Origin: Thalassotalea_H castellviae
Lineage (GTDB): Bacteria; Pseudomonadota; Gammaproteobacteria; Enterobacterales; Alteromonadaceae
NCBI RefSeq assembly: GCF_031846185.1
Contig: NZ_JAVRIF010000014.1
Span: 1-63,808 of the forward strand
Reading direction: 5' to 3'
Length of the DNA: 63,808 nt
Below are positions 27,375-35,952 of this stretch, piece by piece. Both the position numbers and the translations under genes were made by a program. The notes beneath the pieces were generated by a model. The model saw only the letters and a list, made by a program, of their open reading frames with translations. It was not told the origin of the DNA and did no database searches. The first letter of the stretch is position 1. Every line of letters begins with the position of its first letter.

Positions 27375-28622
27375 TTAAGGCAATACGTTTTCACCTTGCC
27401 ATAAGCTTTCAAGGGATTCACGTTGACGGATAACATACGAATTTTCGCCATCAACCATAATTTCTGCAGCACGTGGTCGACTGTTGTAATTAGAGCTCAT
27501 AGTAAAACCATAAGCACCTGAAGAACGAATCGCTAATAAGTCGCCTGCTTCAATTGCTAATTCACGCGCTTTTCCTAAAAAGTCACCGGTTTCACACACT
27601 GGACCAACAATGTCATAAATCTTAGGTGCTACTTTCGATTTTGTTTTAACGGGAATAATCTTTTGCCATGCTTGATAGAGCGAAGGACGAATTAAATCAT
27701 TCATGGCTCCGTCAACAATTGCAAAATGGCGATCTTGATTGGTTTTTAAAAACTCAACTTCTGTCACTAATATGCCTGCATTGGCCATAATTGCACGACC
27801 AGGCTCATAGATCAGAGAAATATCTCGTCCTTCAAGTTTACTTGCAATGGCTTTGGCATATTCATTAGGATGAGGAGGTTGTTCATCATCGTAACAAACC
27901 CCTAAACCGCCACCCACATCAATATGTGAAAGTTTGATCCCTTGTTCAGCTAAGTTATCAACCAGCAAAAGTACGCGGTCTAACGCGTCTAAAAATGGCT
28001 GTATTTCTGTTAATTGCGAACCAATATGGCTATCAATACCTTTAACAACAATATGTGAATACTCAGCAGCTTTTGCATAAATTTTATAGGCGTCTTCAAT
28101 ACTGACACCAAACTTATTTTCTTTTAAGCCTGTTGAAATATAAGGATGAGTGCCTGCGTCAACGTCTGGGTTTACCCGTAATGAAATGGGTGCTTTTTTA
28201 CCTAATTGCTTCGCCACGGCTTGAATTCGATCAAGTTCAGCTTCTGACTCAACATTAAAACAATGAATGTTTTTTTCTAACGCGTATGCAATTTCATCTG
28301 ATTTTTTACCAACACCAGAAAACACCACTTTACTCGCATCGCCCCCCGCTTGCAGAACTCTCGCTAACTCACCTTTAGAAACAATGTCAAAACCAGAACC
28401 CAACCGAGCCATTACATTTAAGACCGCTAAATTACTGTTGGCTTTTACGGCATAACACACTAAATGAGGACGATCGCCAGCCGCTTGGTCAAAAGCATGC
28501 CAATGACGTTCTATGGTTGCACGTGAGTATATATATAAAGGCGTGCCGTGTGTTTTCGCTAAATCGGTAACGCTACACTCTTCGGCATATAACTGATTTT
28601 CGTTATAATTAAAAAAATCCAC
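27375..28622 (-). CDS. lysA: Diaminopimelate decarboxylase LysA
   Basis: A 415-aa PLP enzyme (alanine-racemase-like barrel) converting meso-diaminopimelate to lysine. The PLP lysine is in CYAVKANSN near residue 60. HIDVGGGLGVCYDD binds the cofactor phosphate. The substrate loop EPGRAIMANAG and the C-terminal VCETGDFLGK with catalytic Cys are all present. It lies 2 bases after lptM and 32 before dapF. Confidence 0.97.
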   Translation of the reverse strand: MDFFNYNENQLYAEECSVTDLAKTHGTPLYIYSRATIERHWHAFDQAAGDRPHLVCYAVKANSNLAVLNVMARLGSGFDIVSKGELARVLQAGGDASKVVFSGVGKKSDEIAYALEKNIHCFNVESEAELDRIQAVAKQLGKKAPISLRVNPDVDAGTHPYISTGLKENKFGVSIEDAYKIYAKAAEYSHIVVKGIDSHIGSQLTEIQPFLDALDRVLLLVDNLAEQGIKLSHIDVGGGLGVCYDDEQPPHPNEYAKAIASKLEGRDISLIYEPGRAIMANAGILVTEVEFLKTNQDRHFAIVDGAMNDLIRPSLYQAWQKIIPVKTKSKVAPKIYDIVGPVCETGDFLGKARELAIEAGDLLAIRSSGAYGFTMSSNYNSRPRAAEIMVDGENSYVIRQRESLESLWQGENVLP

Positions 28623-28624
28623 AA

Positions 28625-28786
28625 CTACGGTTCCTGTTGATCGGTTGGACGGTTTTGGCTACTGGGTTCTGATGAACTATTCGCTTGTTTTTCAGAGGGT
28701 TGATATAATGGCCCAGACATACCACAACCGGATATATTCGCCAAAATCAATAAACAACCGAAAATAATTGAATTTTGTTTACGCAT
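28625..28786 (-). CDS. lptM: LptM (YifL) small lipoprotein
   Basis: This 53-aa ORF starts at ATG 28786 and stops at 28625, two bases before lysA. Signal peptide MRKQNSIIFGCLLILANISGC ends in a lipobox with lipidated Cys; right after it GMSGPLYQP matches the LptM signature (CGLKGPLYFP in E. coli). The rest is Ser/Gln/Pro-rich and disordered. LptM stabilises the LptDE complex that inserts lipopolysaccharide and promotes LptD disulfide formation. Its place before lysA and dapF and beside cyaY matches E. coli synteny. First gene of the leftward operon. Confidence 0.88.
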   Translation of the reverse strand: MRKQNSIIFGCLLILANISGCGMSGPLYQPSEKQANSSSEPSSQNRPTDQQEP

Positions 28787-28897
28787 TTTTTGATTAATTC
28801 GATTTTTTTCCCATGATAGACGTTTTATAATCCAATGACTATAGATTACAAGCTAAACCAAACTTATCGATAAAGTTTTTCTCAAAAGGGCGAATAA

Positions 28898-29218
28898 ATG
28901 AACGATTCACAGTATAACATCATGGCCGAAGACTTATTATTAGCACTTGAAGAGGCTATTGAAGATTGTGGTGTCGACATTGACTATGAAGGTGTTGGCG
29001 GCATGTTAACCTTAACCTTTAAAAACGCATCTAAAATCATCATTAACAAACAAGCACCATTACATGAAATATGGGTGGCAACGAAATTTAATGGTCACCA
29101 TTTTCACTTTGAAAATGACCAGTGGATAGATAAACGTGGTGGTGATGAATTTTGGTCATTTATCTCGCAAGCTGTCAGCACCCAAGCAGAAGCTCAATTA
29201 ACGCTTAACGCAGAATAA
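28898..29218 (+). CDS. cyaY: Frataxin-like iron-sulfur assembly protein CyaY
   Basis: A 106-aa frataxin-family protein. The acidic first helix (EDLLLALEEAIEDCGVDIDYE) binds iron, and the beta-sheet contains GGMLTLTF, INKQAPLHEIWVA and the final HFEN...WIDKRGGDEFW. It modulates IscS and delivers or senses iron during Fe-S cluster synthesis. It starts the rightward cyaY-hemCDXY cluster and is divergent from lptM with a 111-base promoter region; 12 bases separate it from hemC. CyaY and hemC are often adjacent or divergent in gammaproteobacteria. Confidence 0.94.
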   Translation: MNDSQYNIMAEDLLLALEEAIEDCGVDIDYEGVGGMLTLTFKNASKIIINKQAPLHEIWVATKFNGHHFHFENDQWIDKRGGDEFWSFISQAVSTQAEAQLTLNAE

Positions 29219-29230
29219 GTAGGAAAAAAC

Positions 29231-30163
29231 ATGACTCAAACAACGGTACGCATTGCCACCCGTAAAAGTGCGCTAGCGTTATGGCAAGCTGAATATGTTA
29301 AAGCCAAACTCGAACACTTTCATCCTGATATTCAAGTTGAATTAGTGCCAATGACCACAAAAGGTGATGTGATTTTAGACACGCCTTTAGCGAAAGTTGG
29401 TGGTAAAGGGTTATTTGTTAAAGAGCTTGAAGTAGCCATGTTAGAAAATCGTGCCGATATTGCCGTACATTCAATGAAAGATGTACCTGTGGAATTTCCT
29501 GACGGCTTAGGCTTAGAAGTAATTTGCCCGCGTGAAGACCCACGTGATGCCTTTATTTCAAACACAATTAACAGTTTTGATGAATTACCCCAAGGCGCGA
29601 TAGTTGGTACTTCGAGTTTACGTCGCCAATGTCAAATTAAAGCCTTACGTCCTGATCTAGACATTCGTGATTTACGCGGCAATGTAAATACCCGTTTAGC
29701 GAAATTAGATAAGGGTGATTACGATGCCATTATTTTAGCAGCAGCAGGCATGATCCGCTTAAAAATGCCTGAGCGTATTCAAGAATTTATTGAACCTGAG
29801 GTCATGCTACCTGCTAATGGGCAAGGTGCGGTGGGTATTGAGTGTCGAACCAATGATCAAACAATCAAAGCATTGCTTGCGCCGCTCGGCTGTGAAACAA
29901 CTCGCATTCGGGTTCTGGCTGAACGTGCGATGAACCGTGCTTTAGAAGGTGGTTGCCAAGTACCCATTGGCAGTTATGCCGTCATAGATAACAAGCAAGT
30001 GTATTTACGTGGTTTAGTCGGCGCGGTAGATGGGTCAAAAATCATCACGGATAATGTTACGGGAGATATTGCTGACGCAGAACAACTCGGCCTGACACTT
30101 GCTGAAAAATTATTAGCGCAAGGTGCTGATGTAATTTTAAAACAGGTTTACGAGCAGCAGTAA
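29231..30163 (+). CDS. hemC: Porphobilinogen deaminase HemC
   Basis: A 310-aa enzyme that joins four porphobilinogens into hydroxymethylbilane. IATRKSALALWQAEYVK and GKGLFVKELEVAML at the N-terminus, the catalytic Asp in AVHSMKDVP, SLRRQCQ and LRGNVNTRLAKL for substrate binding, and the dipyrromethane cofactor cysteine in LEGGCQVPIGSYA near residue 243 are all present. AGGAAAA precedes the ATG. Its stop abuts the hemD start. Confidence 0.97.
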   Translation: MTQTTVRIATRKSALALWQAEYVKAKLEHFHPDIQVELVPMTTKGDVILDTPLAKVGGKGLFVKELEVAMLENRADIAVHSMKDVPVEFPDGLGLEVICPREDPRDAFISNTINSFDELPQGAIVGTSSLRRQCQIKALRPDLDIRDLRGNVNTRLAKLDKGDYDAIILAAAGMIRLKMPERIQEFIEPEVMLPANGQGAVGIECRTNDQTIKALLAPLGCETTRIRVLAERAMNRALEGGCQVPIGSYAVIDNKQVYLRGLVGAVDGSKIITDNVTGDIADAEQLGLTLAEKLLAQGADVILKQVYEQQ

Positions 30164-30931
30164 ATGTCAAAACCGTTCAAGGTAGCGATCACAAGACCAC
30201 AACAACAAGGCCTAGCATTACAAGATGCGCTTAATGAGGTTGGTATATCTTCTCTATGCCAACCGCTATTCACTTATCGCCTAAATACCAGTCAGTTAGC
30301 CATTGCTGAGCAAGTTGAAAAACTTCAACCGAGCATAGTTATTTTTATCAGTGCAGCGGCCGTTGAATATGCCAATCAAGCATTTTCGTTATCATCTTGG
30401 ATTAATAGTAAGCAGTTGATAGTCGCCGTTGGTAAAAAAACTTTAACGGCATTAACCACGTTAGGTATTCAAGCGATTTGCCCTGAACTACATAACAGTG
30501 AAGGTATTTTAGCTTTACCTCAATTTATCCCAGCTCAGATCAAGCAAAACCATAAAAATATTTTAATTGTTCGAGGTGATGGTGGGCGTGAATTTCTTGC
30601 TGAACAACTCTGTATTAGAGGCGCTGATGTCGAATACTTAGAGAGTTACCGACGCGAATGGTTAGCACTTTCTTCACAAGACCTTGACCTTTGGCAACAG
30701 GAAAATATTAATACTATTATTATTACTAGTAACGATTTATTAAAACGTGTAGTAGAATTAATAGACGTTACCGATAATTACTGGCAAAACACATGCTTAT
30801 GGCTAGTAGTAAGTGAACGTATCGCACATACCGCCAAGCAACTAGGTTTAAAAAATATTGTTAACGCGCACAGTGCAAATAATCAAACAATTATCTCAAC
30901 CTTGCTGAACATGGAATCAAAGAATGACTGA
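30164..30931 (+). CDS. hemD: Uroporphyrinogen-III synthase HemD
   Basis: A 255-aa HemD-type protein: N-terminal VAITRPQQQGLALQDAL, PSIVIFISAAAVEYA, AVGKKTLTAL and the C-terminal WLVVSERIAHTAKQLG. It closes hydroxymethylbilane to uroporphyrinogen III with D-ring inversion. The family is poorly conserved, so identity rests on these motifs plus position. The ATG follows the hemC stop without a gap, and its end overlaps hemX by 8 bases. Confidence 0.93.
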   Translation: MSKPFKVAITRPQQQGLALQDALNEVGISSLCQPLFTYRLNTSQLAIAEQVEKLQPSIVIFISAAAVEYANQAFSLSSWINSKQLIVAVGKKTLTALTTLGIQAICPELHNSEGILALPQFIPAQIKQNHKNILIVRGDGGREFLAEQLCIRGADVEYLESYRREWLALSSQDLDLWQQENINTIIITSNDLLKRVVELIDVTDNYWQNTCLWLVVSERIAHTAKQLGLKNIVNAHSANNQTIISTLLNMESKND

Positions 30932-32345
30932 CACTAATAAACCTAAAGACAGTGAAAATTCAGCAACAGCGTCATCATCGCCTTCTGATGAGAGTACGCA
31001 AGATAAATTAGCTAAAATTGCTGCAAGTCTCAACCAAACCACTGACTCTACCAACGTAGACTCAGCTTCAAGTTCTGTATCCGACAAACGTTCAAGCGCA
31101 GCACCAAAACACAGCTCAACTTCAACGGCTACTAGAAAAATGAAAGCAACTCAAACGTTCGAAAATAAAAAATCTAAAACCGCAATTGTTGCTTTATTAA
31201 TCGCAATAATCGCCATCATAGGGGTTGGGGGTGTACATTATTTACATGACAAGCAAAATAAACAACAAAGTGATGCTATTGCCCAACAATTAATTACTCT
31301 GAACACTGCTAGCGAACAACGTATTAATCAATTGATTTCAGAACAAAAATCAGCCATTGAAGCACAAGTAAATAATCAACTTAGCGCCATTACCGAGCAA
31401 AGCGAAGACCGCATTACACAATTAACAACACAACTCGAGGCACTGAAACAAAATCAACCAAGCGATTGGTTAATTCATGAAGCGGAATATTTAATTCGTA
31501 TTGCAAGTAGAACTATCTGGTTAGAGCATGACACAACGGCAGCCATCAATTTATTACAAGATGCCGATGCTCGCATTAAAGAATTAAATAATCCTGAGTT
31601 TTTACCGATTCGACAGCTTATTCGAGAAGACACTGTCGCTTTAAAACTGATGCCCGCCTTAGAAACTGAAGAAGTGATCTTGTCATTATTAGCTTTGACC
31701 AAACAAATTCCACAATTAAGTTTTGCGATGGCAAAAATTCCAGACAGCAACAATCAAGAGCAAAGTTTAGAGTTATCTGAAAATACTGCTGATTGGCAAA
31801 GTAATCTATCGAAAACTTGGCAAAGATTTTTAGCCGATTTTATTACCGTTCGTCGCAGAGAAGGTAATGTTGAACCTTTAATGTCAGCAAAAAATCAACA
31901 ACATTTGAAAGAAAATTTAGCGTTAAAACTACAACAAGCGCAATGGGCTGCTAGTGAAGAAAAGTCCTTATTATTCACTGAAACATTAGCAGATATCTCA
32001 CAATGGTTGAGTGATTATTTTGATTTGGGGCACCTTGAAACCGCAAAATTTTATCAAAACATTCAACTGCTCAATGATAAAACTATCAGTTATGATTACC
32101 CAACCAAGTTAAGTGCTTTGGGTGCCATTCGTCACATTATTGCAAATAAGTCGCAAACAACCGTTTTAGAAAATGTGATTGACGAAAATTCAACAAATAG
32201 TCCTCAACAAACCACCATTTCTGAAGAGGGAGCAAAGGAGACTCTTCCTGAGAAACCTGTCAAGAAAGATAATATACAACCAAGTCAGCAAGCTCCTAAA
32301 ACGCAAAAAGAAACTCAGCAAAAAACTATTTTAGAGGATGCCTAA
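30924..32345 (+). CDS. hemX: HemX-like membrane protein
   Basis: A 473-aa protein. A Ser/Thr-rich disordered cytosolic N-terminus (1-85) is followed by one transmembrane helix at about 88-107 (AIVALLIAIIAIIGVGGVHY), a Gln-rich coiled coil (110-180) and the HemX core (WLIHEAEYLIRIASRTIWLEHD), then a Gln/Pro-rich tail. HemX is encoded with hemC and hemD but its catalytic role as a uroporphyrinogen methylase has not held up; a structural or regulatory role is more likely. It overlaps hemD by 8 bases and hemY by one (TAATG). Confidence 0.92.
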   Translation: MTDTNKPKDSENSATASSSPSDESTQDKLAKIAASLNQTTDSTNVDSASSSVSDKRSSAAPKHSSTSTATRKMKATQTFENKKSKTAIVALLIAIIAIIGVGGVHYLHDKQNKQQSDAIAQQLITLNTASEQRINQLISEQKSAIEAQVNNQLSAITEQSEDRITQLTTQLEALKQNQPSDWLIHEAEYLIRIASRTIWLEHDTTAAINLLQDADARIKELNNPEFLPIRQLIREDTVALKLMPALETEEVILSLLALTKQIPQLSFAMAKIPDSNNQEQSLELSENTADWQSNLSKTWQRFLADFITVRRREGNVEPLMSAKNQQHLKENLALKLQQAQWAASEEKSLLFTETLADISQWLSDYFDLGHLETAKFYQNIQLLNDKTISYDYPTKLSALGAIRHIIANKSQTTVLENVIDENSTNSPQQTTISEEGAKETLPEKPVKKDNIQPSQQAPKTQKETQQKTILEDA

Positions 32346-33541
32346 TGAAACGGATTATCCTACTTATAATTTTATTTTTTGCTGCGATTGCCATTAGCCC
32401 TATGCTAATAGGTGAAAAGGGTTACATTTTAATCGCGCTTGGCAACCTAACAATTGAATCTACGGTTGTGACAGCAACCTTAATGCTAGTCACGCTATTT
32501 ATTATCTTGCTTATCATCATTAGAGTCATACGAGGCGGGTTTAATTTAAGCCTAGGCGCATGGAATAAATTTGCTTTTGCCAGCCAACGTAGAGCGTTAC
32601 GAAACTTAAAGAAGGGCATTGCGGCCTATATTCTTGGTGATCATCAACAAGCAGAGCATTTATTGGTAAAAAGTGCCGAGCCAAGCCACTTTGAACAAAT
32701 TGCCTATTTATTAGCAGCCAGTGCCGCTAATAAACAAGGTTTAACAACCAACACAAAGCACTATCTCGCTCAATTAGCTCACAATCAAGAAAACCTTAAA
32801 GATGTTGGTCTAGAGTCTGTGTTAGTGACTATTCAGCTATTGATTGACAATGAAGAGTACGGCCAAGCTCGTCAGTTAATTGATAACCATCATAAACATA
32901 TTGGTCATGATGATAGATTACTCGCCCAAGAAATTACCTTGAGTTTGATTGAAAATCGCTTTAGTTATGTCGTGGAACAATTAATTGCTGCAAGAAAAAG
33001 TAAAACCATCACAAATGACACGATTGAACAATGGGAAGCCACTGCATTTTTTGGTGTCTTTAATGAACAAATACAGCAACAAAATAGTGAAGCACTCAAT
33101 ACCTATTGGAACAATCTCGGCAGAAAAATAAAACAGCGCGAGCAAGTAGTTTTTGCCTATTGCCGTGTATTAGCAGAAAACCAAATTACTCAGCCATTAA
33201 GTAAAATTTTGCTACCGGTTATCAAAAAAGGGGCGAATGAAAAGCTATTAAAGCAAATGCGCAGATTACCTTTAACTTCGTCAGATGAATTAATACAAGC
33301 GGTTCAAAAGCATTTACATCATGATAAACACAATGCGCAATGGTTAAGTTGTTTAGCGCATTTAGCCGCAAATTCACAACAATGGTCCATGGCTGAAAAA
33401 GCGTTTAATTCACTGGTACATTTAGCAGGTGAGCAATATGATAGGGTTGATTTAATTACCTTTGCTCACGTGCTTGAAAAGCAAAATGAGTTAACAAAAG
33501 CAATTGAAGTGTTGAATAAGTTAGTGGTTGAACACCACTAA
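32345..33541 (+). CDS. hemY: HemY-type TPR membrane protein
   Basis: A 398-aa proteobacterial HemY (unrelated to the Bacillus oxidase). Two transmembrane helices near 3-21 and 40-62 are followed by GGFNLSLGAWNKFAFASQRRAL and TPR-like helices through the C-terminus. The conserved feature is the two-helix membrane anchor plus RALRNLKKGIAAYILGDHQQAE. It works with the haem pathway, possibly as a scaffold. Its start is translationally coupled to hemX. It converges on arfA, with 81 bases between them. Confidence 0.92.
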   Translation: MKRIILLIILFFAAIAISPMLIGEKGYILIALGNLTIESTVVTATLMLVTLFIILLIIIRVIRGGFNLSLGAWNKFAFASQRRALRNLKKGIAAYILGDHQQAEHLLVKSAEPSHFEQIAYLLAASAANKQGLTTNTKHYLAQLAHNQENLKDVGLESVLVTIQLLIDNEEYGQARQLIDNHHKHIGHDDRLLAQEITLSLIENRFSYVVEQLIAARKSKTITNDTIEQWEATAFFGVFNEQIQQQNSEALNTYWNNLGRKIKQREQVVFAYCRVLAENQITQPLSKILLPVIKKGANEKLLKQMRRLPLTSSDELIQAVQKHLHHDKHNAQWLSCLAHLAANSQQWSMAEKAFNSLVHLAGEQYDRVDLITFAHVLEKQNELTKAIEVLNKLVVEHH

Positions 33542-33578
33542 CTTATTTTCTTTTTTAGCGATATTAAAAATAACGAAA

Positions 33579-33645
33579 ACTCTTATTTAATAAACACTTA
33601 ATCATCATTAAATGATAAATAGTTAAACGGCTATTAAATAAGAGT
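33579..33645 (-). promoter_or_regulatory. arfA stop-codon-enclosing hairpin (RNase III / terminator type)
   Basis: The arfA transcript contains a perfect 14-bp stem, ACTCTTATTTAATA (33645-33632) pairing with TATTAAATAAGAGT (33592-33579), followed by TTTT. The 5' arm covers the last sense codons and the TAA stop lies in the 39-base loop, which itself can form a small ATCAT/ATGAT hairpin. In E. coli, cleavage or termination at such a hairpin makes a non-stop arfA mRNA whose product is destroyed by tmRNA unless trans-translation fails. Confidence 0.85.
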
Positions 33646-33835
33646 CTTGCTTGCTTTTTCCTTTGTGTTTGTCGTTACGCTGGAAAGAACCTTTACCTTT
33701 TTTCGCTTTCACAACTTGTAACTTGTACATTTTAGACGTCACGATTGCGGCTAAAAAATTATCGTTAATGGAACCACGTCCAATGTCTGCTTGACTCGTT
33801 GGCGTAGATTTTTTACTACGTTTACTTTTACTCAT
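33623..33835 (-). CDS. arfA: Alternative ribosome-rescue factor ArfA
   Basis: A 70-aa basic protein with the ArfA core INDNFLAAIVTSKMYKLQ followed by AKKGKGSFQRNDKHKG, which matches the KGKGS-x-x-R-x-x-KH element that enters the empty mRNA channel of stalled ribosomes. ArfA recruits RF2 to release the peptide when tmRNA fails. The last residues fall in a hairpin arm, so a truncated protein lacking the C-terminal tail is the probable active form. AGGA precedes the ATG. It is convergent with hemY. Confidence 0.88.
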   Translation of the reverse strand: MSKSKRSKKSTPTSQADIGRGSINDNFLAAIVTSKMYKLQVVKAKKGKGSFQRNDKHKGKSKQDSYLIAV

Positions 33836-33873
33836 TCTATTTTTCCTGTTTTGAACATTATATTGTTAAATCA

Positions 33874-35091
33874 TCAATCCCCATAAACCAAACTAGCTCG
33901 CTTTCTTATCTCTTCAATAAGTTTATCGGTAGCAATAACGGCTTTGCTATCACTAGAGACTAGATCTGCGGCATTGGTTACTACAAAAATCGCGGTATTA
34001 TTTTGTGGTCGAATAACGGCTTTTGCTAACCACATTGTATTACTACCACTATGTATTAGTACACCATCATTGATCCCCCAGCCTAACGAATAGCCTGTGC
34101 CGCTGGTATCTTGATGCAACACTGCAAACATATCCGCACTTAGAAAACCGTGAACACTTTCTCCTCTTGCGCCCGTTAAATGTGCCGATAGATAACGTGC
34201 CATATCAGTTAAGCTTGCATGCACAGTTCCTGCTGGGCCAATAACGGGTGGATTATCTGCTATTTCACTGTCGGTTACCATAACCGCTTGCCAACTATTT
34301 CCTGATTGGCTATGGCCAACTGGCTGTTGAAAGTCACCTTCAATATCAGGCGCACCAAACCCGATATTTGTCATATTGAGTGGTTGAAAAACATAATTAT
34401 TTATTAGCAATTCCCAACTTTGCCCTGTAAGTTTTTCCATCATCGCACCCGCCACCATATAACTTAAATTACTATAGTGAAATTCTCCTCGAGCATTATT
34501 TGGCTGAAGCATTAATGCTTCTTCAACCATCTTTTGTCGTTGAATAGTGATCTCGTCATTATCTTGATAGTAATTGGCAAGGCTCGGTAAATTTTCTTCA
34601 AAGCCTGCGGTATGTGAAAGTAACTCAGAAAGCTTTACCGATACATACTGCGATTGCATGCTGTCAGACAATTCAGGATATACTTCTGCAATCGTGGTAT
34701 GCCATTGTATGATATTTTCTTGAACTAACTTAGCGGCCAGTGTTGATGTCATCGATTTAGTCAGCGAGCCAATATGCCACTTATCTTCGAGTGTCACTTC
34801 GTTGTCACTTGTGATTGCTCTGCGACCACTCACACCAAGCTCTATTATTTCACCATCGTAAATTAATACTCCCGCTAATGCGGGTAAATTTGATTCAATA
34901 CGCAAATATTCAATAATTTCGGTTAAGCGACCATCACCTGCTTCACCGGTTGCAGGTACTTGTAAAACGGGCGCGTTATCTATGTTATTCCCTACATTAG
35001 TACTCTTACTACTGCCACCACCGCAGCCAGAAACTGACACTAGTCCGAGGAAAAGCAACAAGGTGCTAAACGTTAATCGTTGTTTTGACAT
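33874..35091 (-). CDS. Serine hydrolase lipoprotein of the beta-lactamase (class C/PBP-like) family
   Basis: A 405-aa lipoprotein. The signal peptide ends in a lipobox SVSGC, followed by a Gly/Ser-rich linker. The catalytic SxxK is in IGSLTKS near residue 109. The second motif YSN appears in FHYSNLSYMVAG, and IHSGSN near 370 stands where the KTG-like third motif is expected. This fits the EstB/class C beta-lactamase-like group that includes esterases, D-amino-acid peptidases and true beta-lactamases; the substrate is unknown. The frame opens at ATG 35106; ATG 35091 (MSKQRLTFS) gives the better signal peptide. Confidence 0.88.
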   Translation of the reverse strand: MSKQRLTFSTLLLFLGLVSVSGCGGGSSKSTNVGNNIDNAPVLQVPATGEAGDGRLTEIIEYLRIESNLPALAGVLIYDGEIIELGVSGRRAITSDNEVTLEDKWHIGSLTKSMTSTLAAKLVQENIIQWHTTIAEVYPELSDSMQSQYVSVKLSELLSHTAGFEENLPSLANYYQDNDEITIQRQKMVEEALMLQPNNARGEFHYSNLSYMVAGAMMEKLTGQSWELLINNYVFQPLNMTNIGFGAPDIEGDFQQPVGHSQSGNSWQAVMVTDSEIADNPPVIGPAGTVHASLTDMARYLSAHLTGARGESVHGFLSADMFAVLHQDTSGTGYSLGWGINDGVLIHSGSNTMWLAKAVIRPQNNTAIFVVTNAADLVSSDSKAVIATDKLIEEIRKRASLVYGD

Positions 35092-35160
35092 TGGCGTATA
35101 AAACATTAACTTTTTGCGCTCTCTTTTGGCTTGGTTTAAAAAGTAATCCAGATTAAATGA

Positions 35161-35184
35161 AAAACCACCTAATAAAGGTGGCTT
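35161..35184 (-). terminator. Intrinsic terminator of fre
   Basis: Read on the minus strand, AAGCCACC and GGTGGTTT form a GC-rich stem around a TTTATTA loop, followed by T residues, about 25 bases after the fre stop. Confidence 0.8.
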
Positions 35185-35206
35185 AAAATATTACATGTTG
35201 CTTCTA

Positions 35207-35902
35207 TTAAATATAGGCAAAAGCATCGCCATACATATGATTGATGTTTGCACCGCGGGCAATAAAGTCATCACGAACCGCACCTACCATATCGAAACGG
35301 CCTGCAATATAAATATCATAATCACCTAAGTTATCAATATCTTTCATGACCACTTTATGCACCATACCAATTCGACCTTGCCAATCATCATGAGGCGTTT
35401 CAACAACCGGATTAAACTTCCCGTGAGCTAATTGCTCAATAGTTGCTGCTGTTTTCTCTAATTCATAGCAGGCACTTGGATCACGTAAGCCCCAATACAC
35501 TAGAATTTCTTTTGTCGATTTTTGCTTAGCTAAATATTCAAACATTGATTTAATATACGAAAAGCCTGTACCACCAGCAATCAATAAAGCAGGTCGCTCA
35601 CTGTCCGTTTTCAATGCCGCATTTCCAAGAGGTATTTCAATGGTTACTTGAGAATTTTCTTTTATAAACTCAATTACTTGCATTGGATAACTATCAGCGC
35701 CAAAAGCACCGATTTGTAATTCAATCAGATCATCACCAGGCGAACTAGCAATGGAAAAGGGTCTTTTGTCTTCATCACTCATGACAAAATTCAAATATTG
35801 TCCCGGTAAAAAGTCAACTTGTTCGGCGGGCTTTAATAATATTTTATAAACATACTCAGTTAATGCCGTAATTGACTGAACCTGACACTGTATTTCTTTC
35901 AT
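35207..35902 (-). CDS. fre: NAD(P)H-flavin reductase Fre
   Basis: A 231-aa ferredoxin-reductase-like protein lacking its own iron-sulfur domain. The flavin motif RPFSIASSP lies near residue 52, NAD(P)H motif LIAGGTGFSYIKSM near 107, and the C-terminus ends in GDAFAYI. It reduces free flavins, serving ferric reductase activity, UbiD-linked prenyl-FMN supply and ribonucleotide reductase activation. It sits 50 bases downstream of ubiD, as in E. coli. Confidence 0.94.
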   Translation of the reverse strand: MKEIQCQVQSITALTEYVYKILLKPAEQVDFLPGQYLNFVMSDEDKRPFSIASSPGDDLIELQIGAFGADSYPMQVIEFIKENSQVTIEIPLGNAALKTDSERPALLIAGGTGFSYIKSMFEYLAKQKSTKEILVYWGLRDPSACYELEKTAATIEQLAHGKFNPVVETPHDDWQGRIGMVHKVVMKDIDNLGDYDIYIAGRFDMVGAVRDDFIARGANINHMYGDAFAYI

Positions 35903-35952
35903 TTATTAACCTATATATCACAGTTTTACACTGTTAAATTTAAATATTTACG

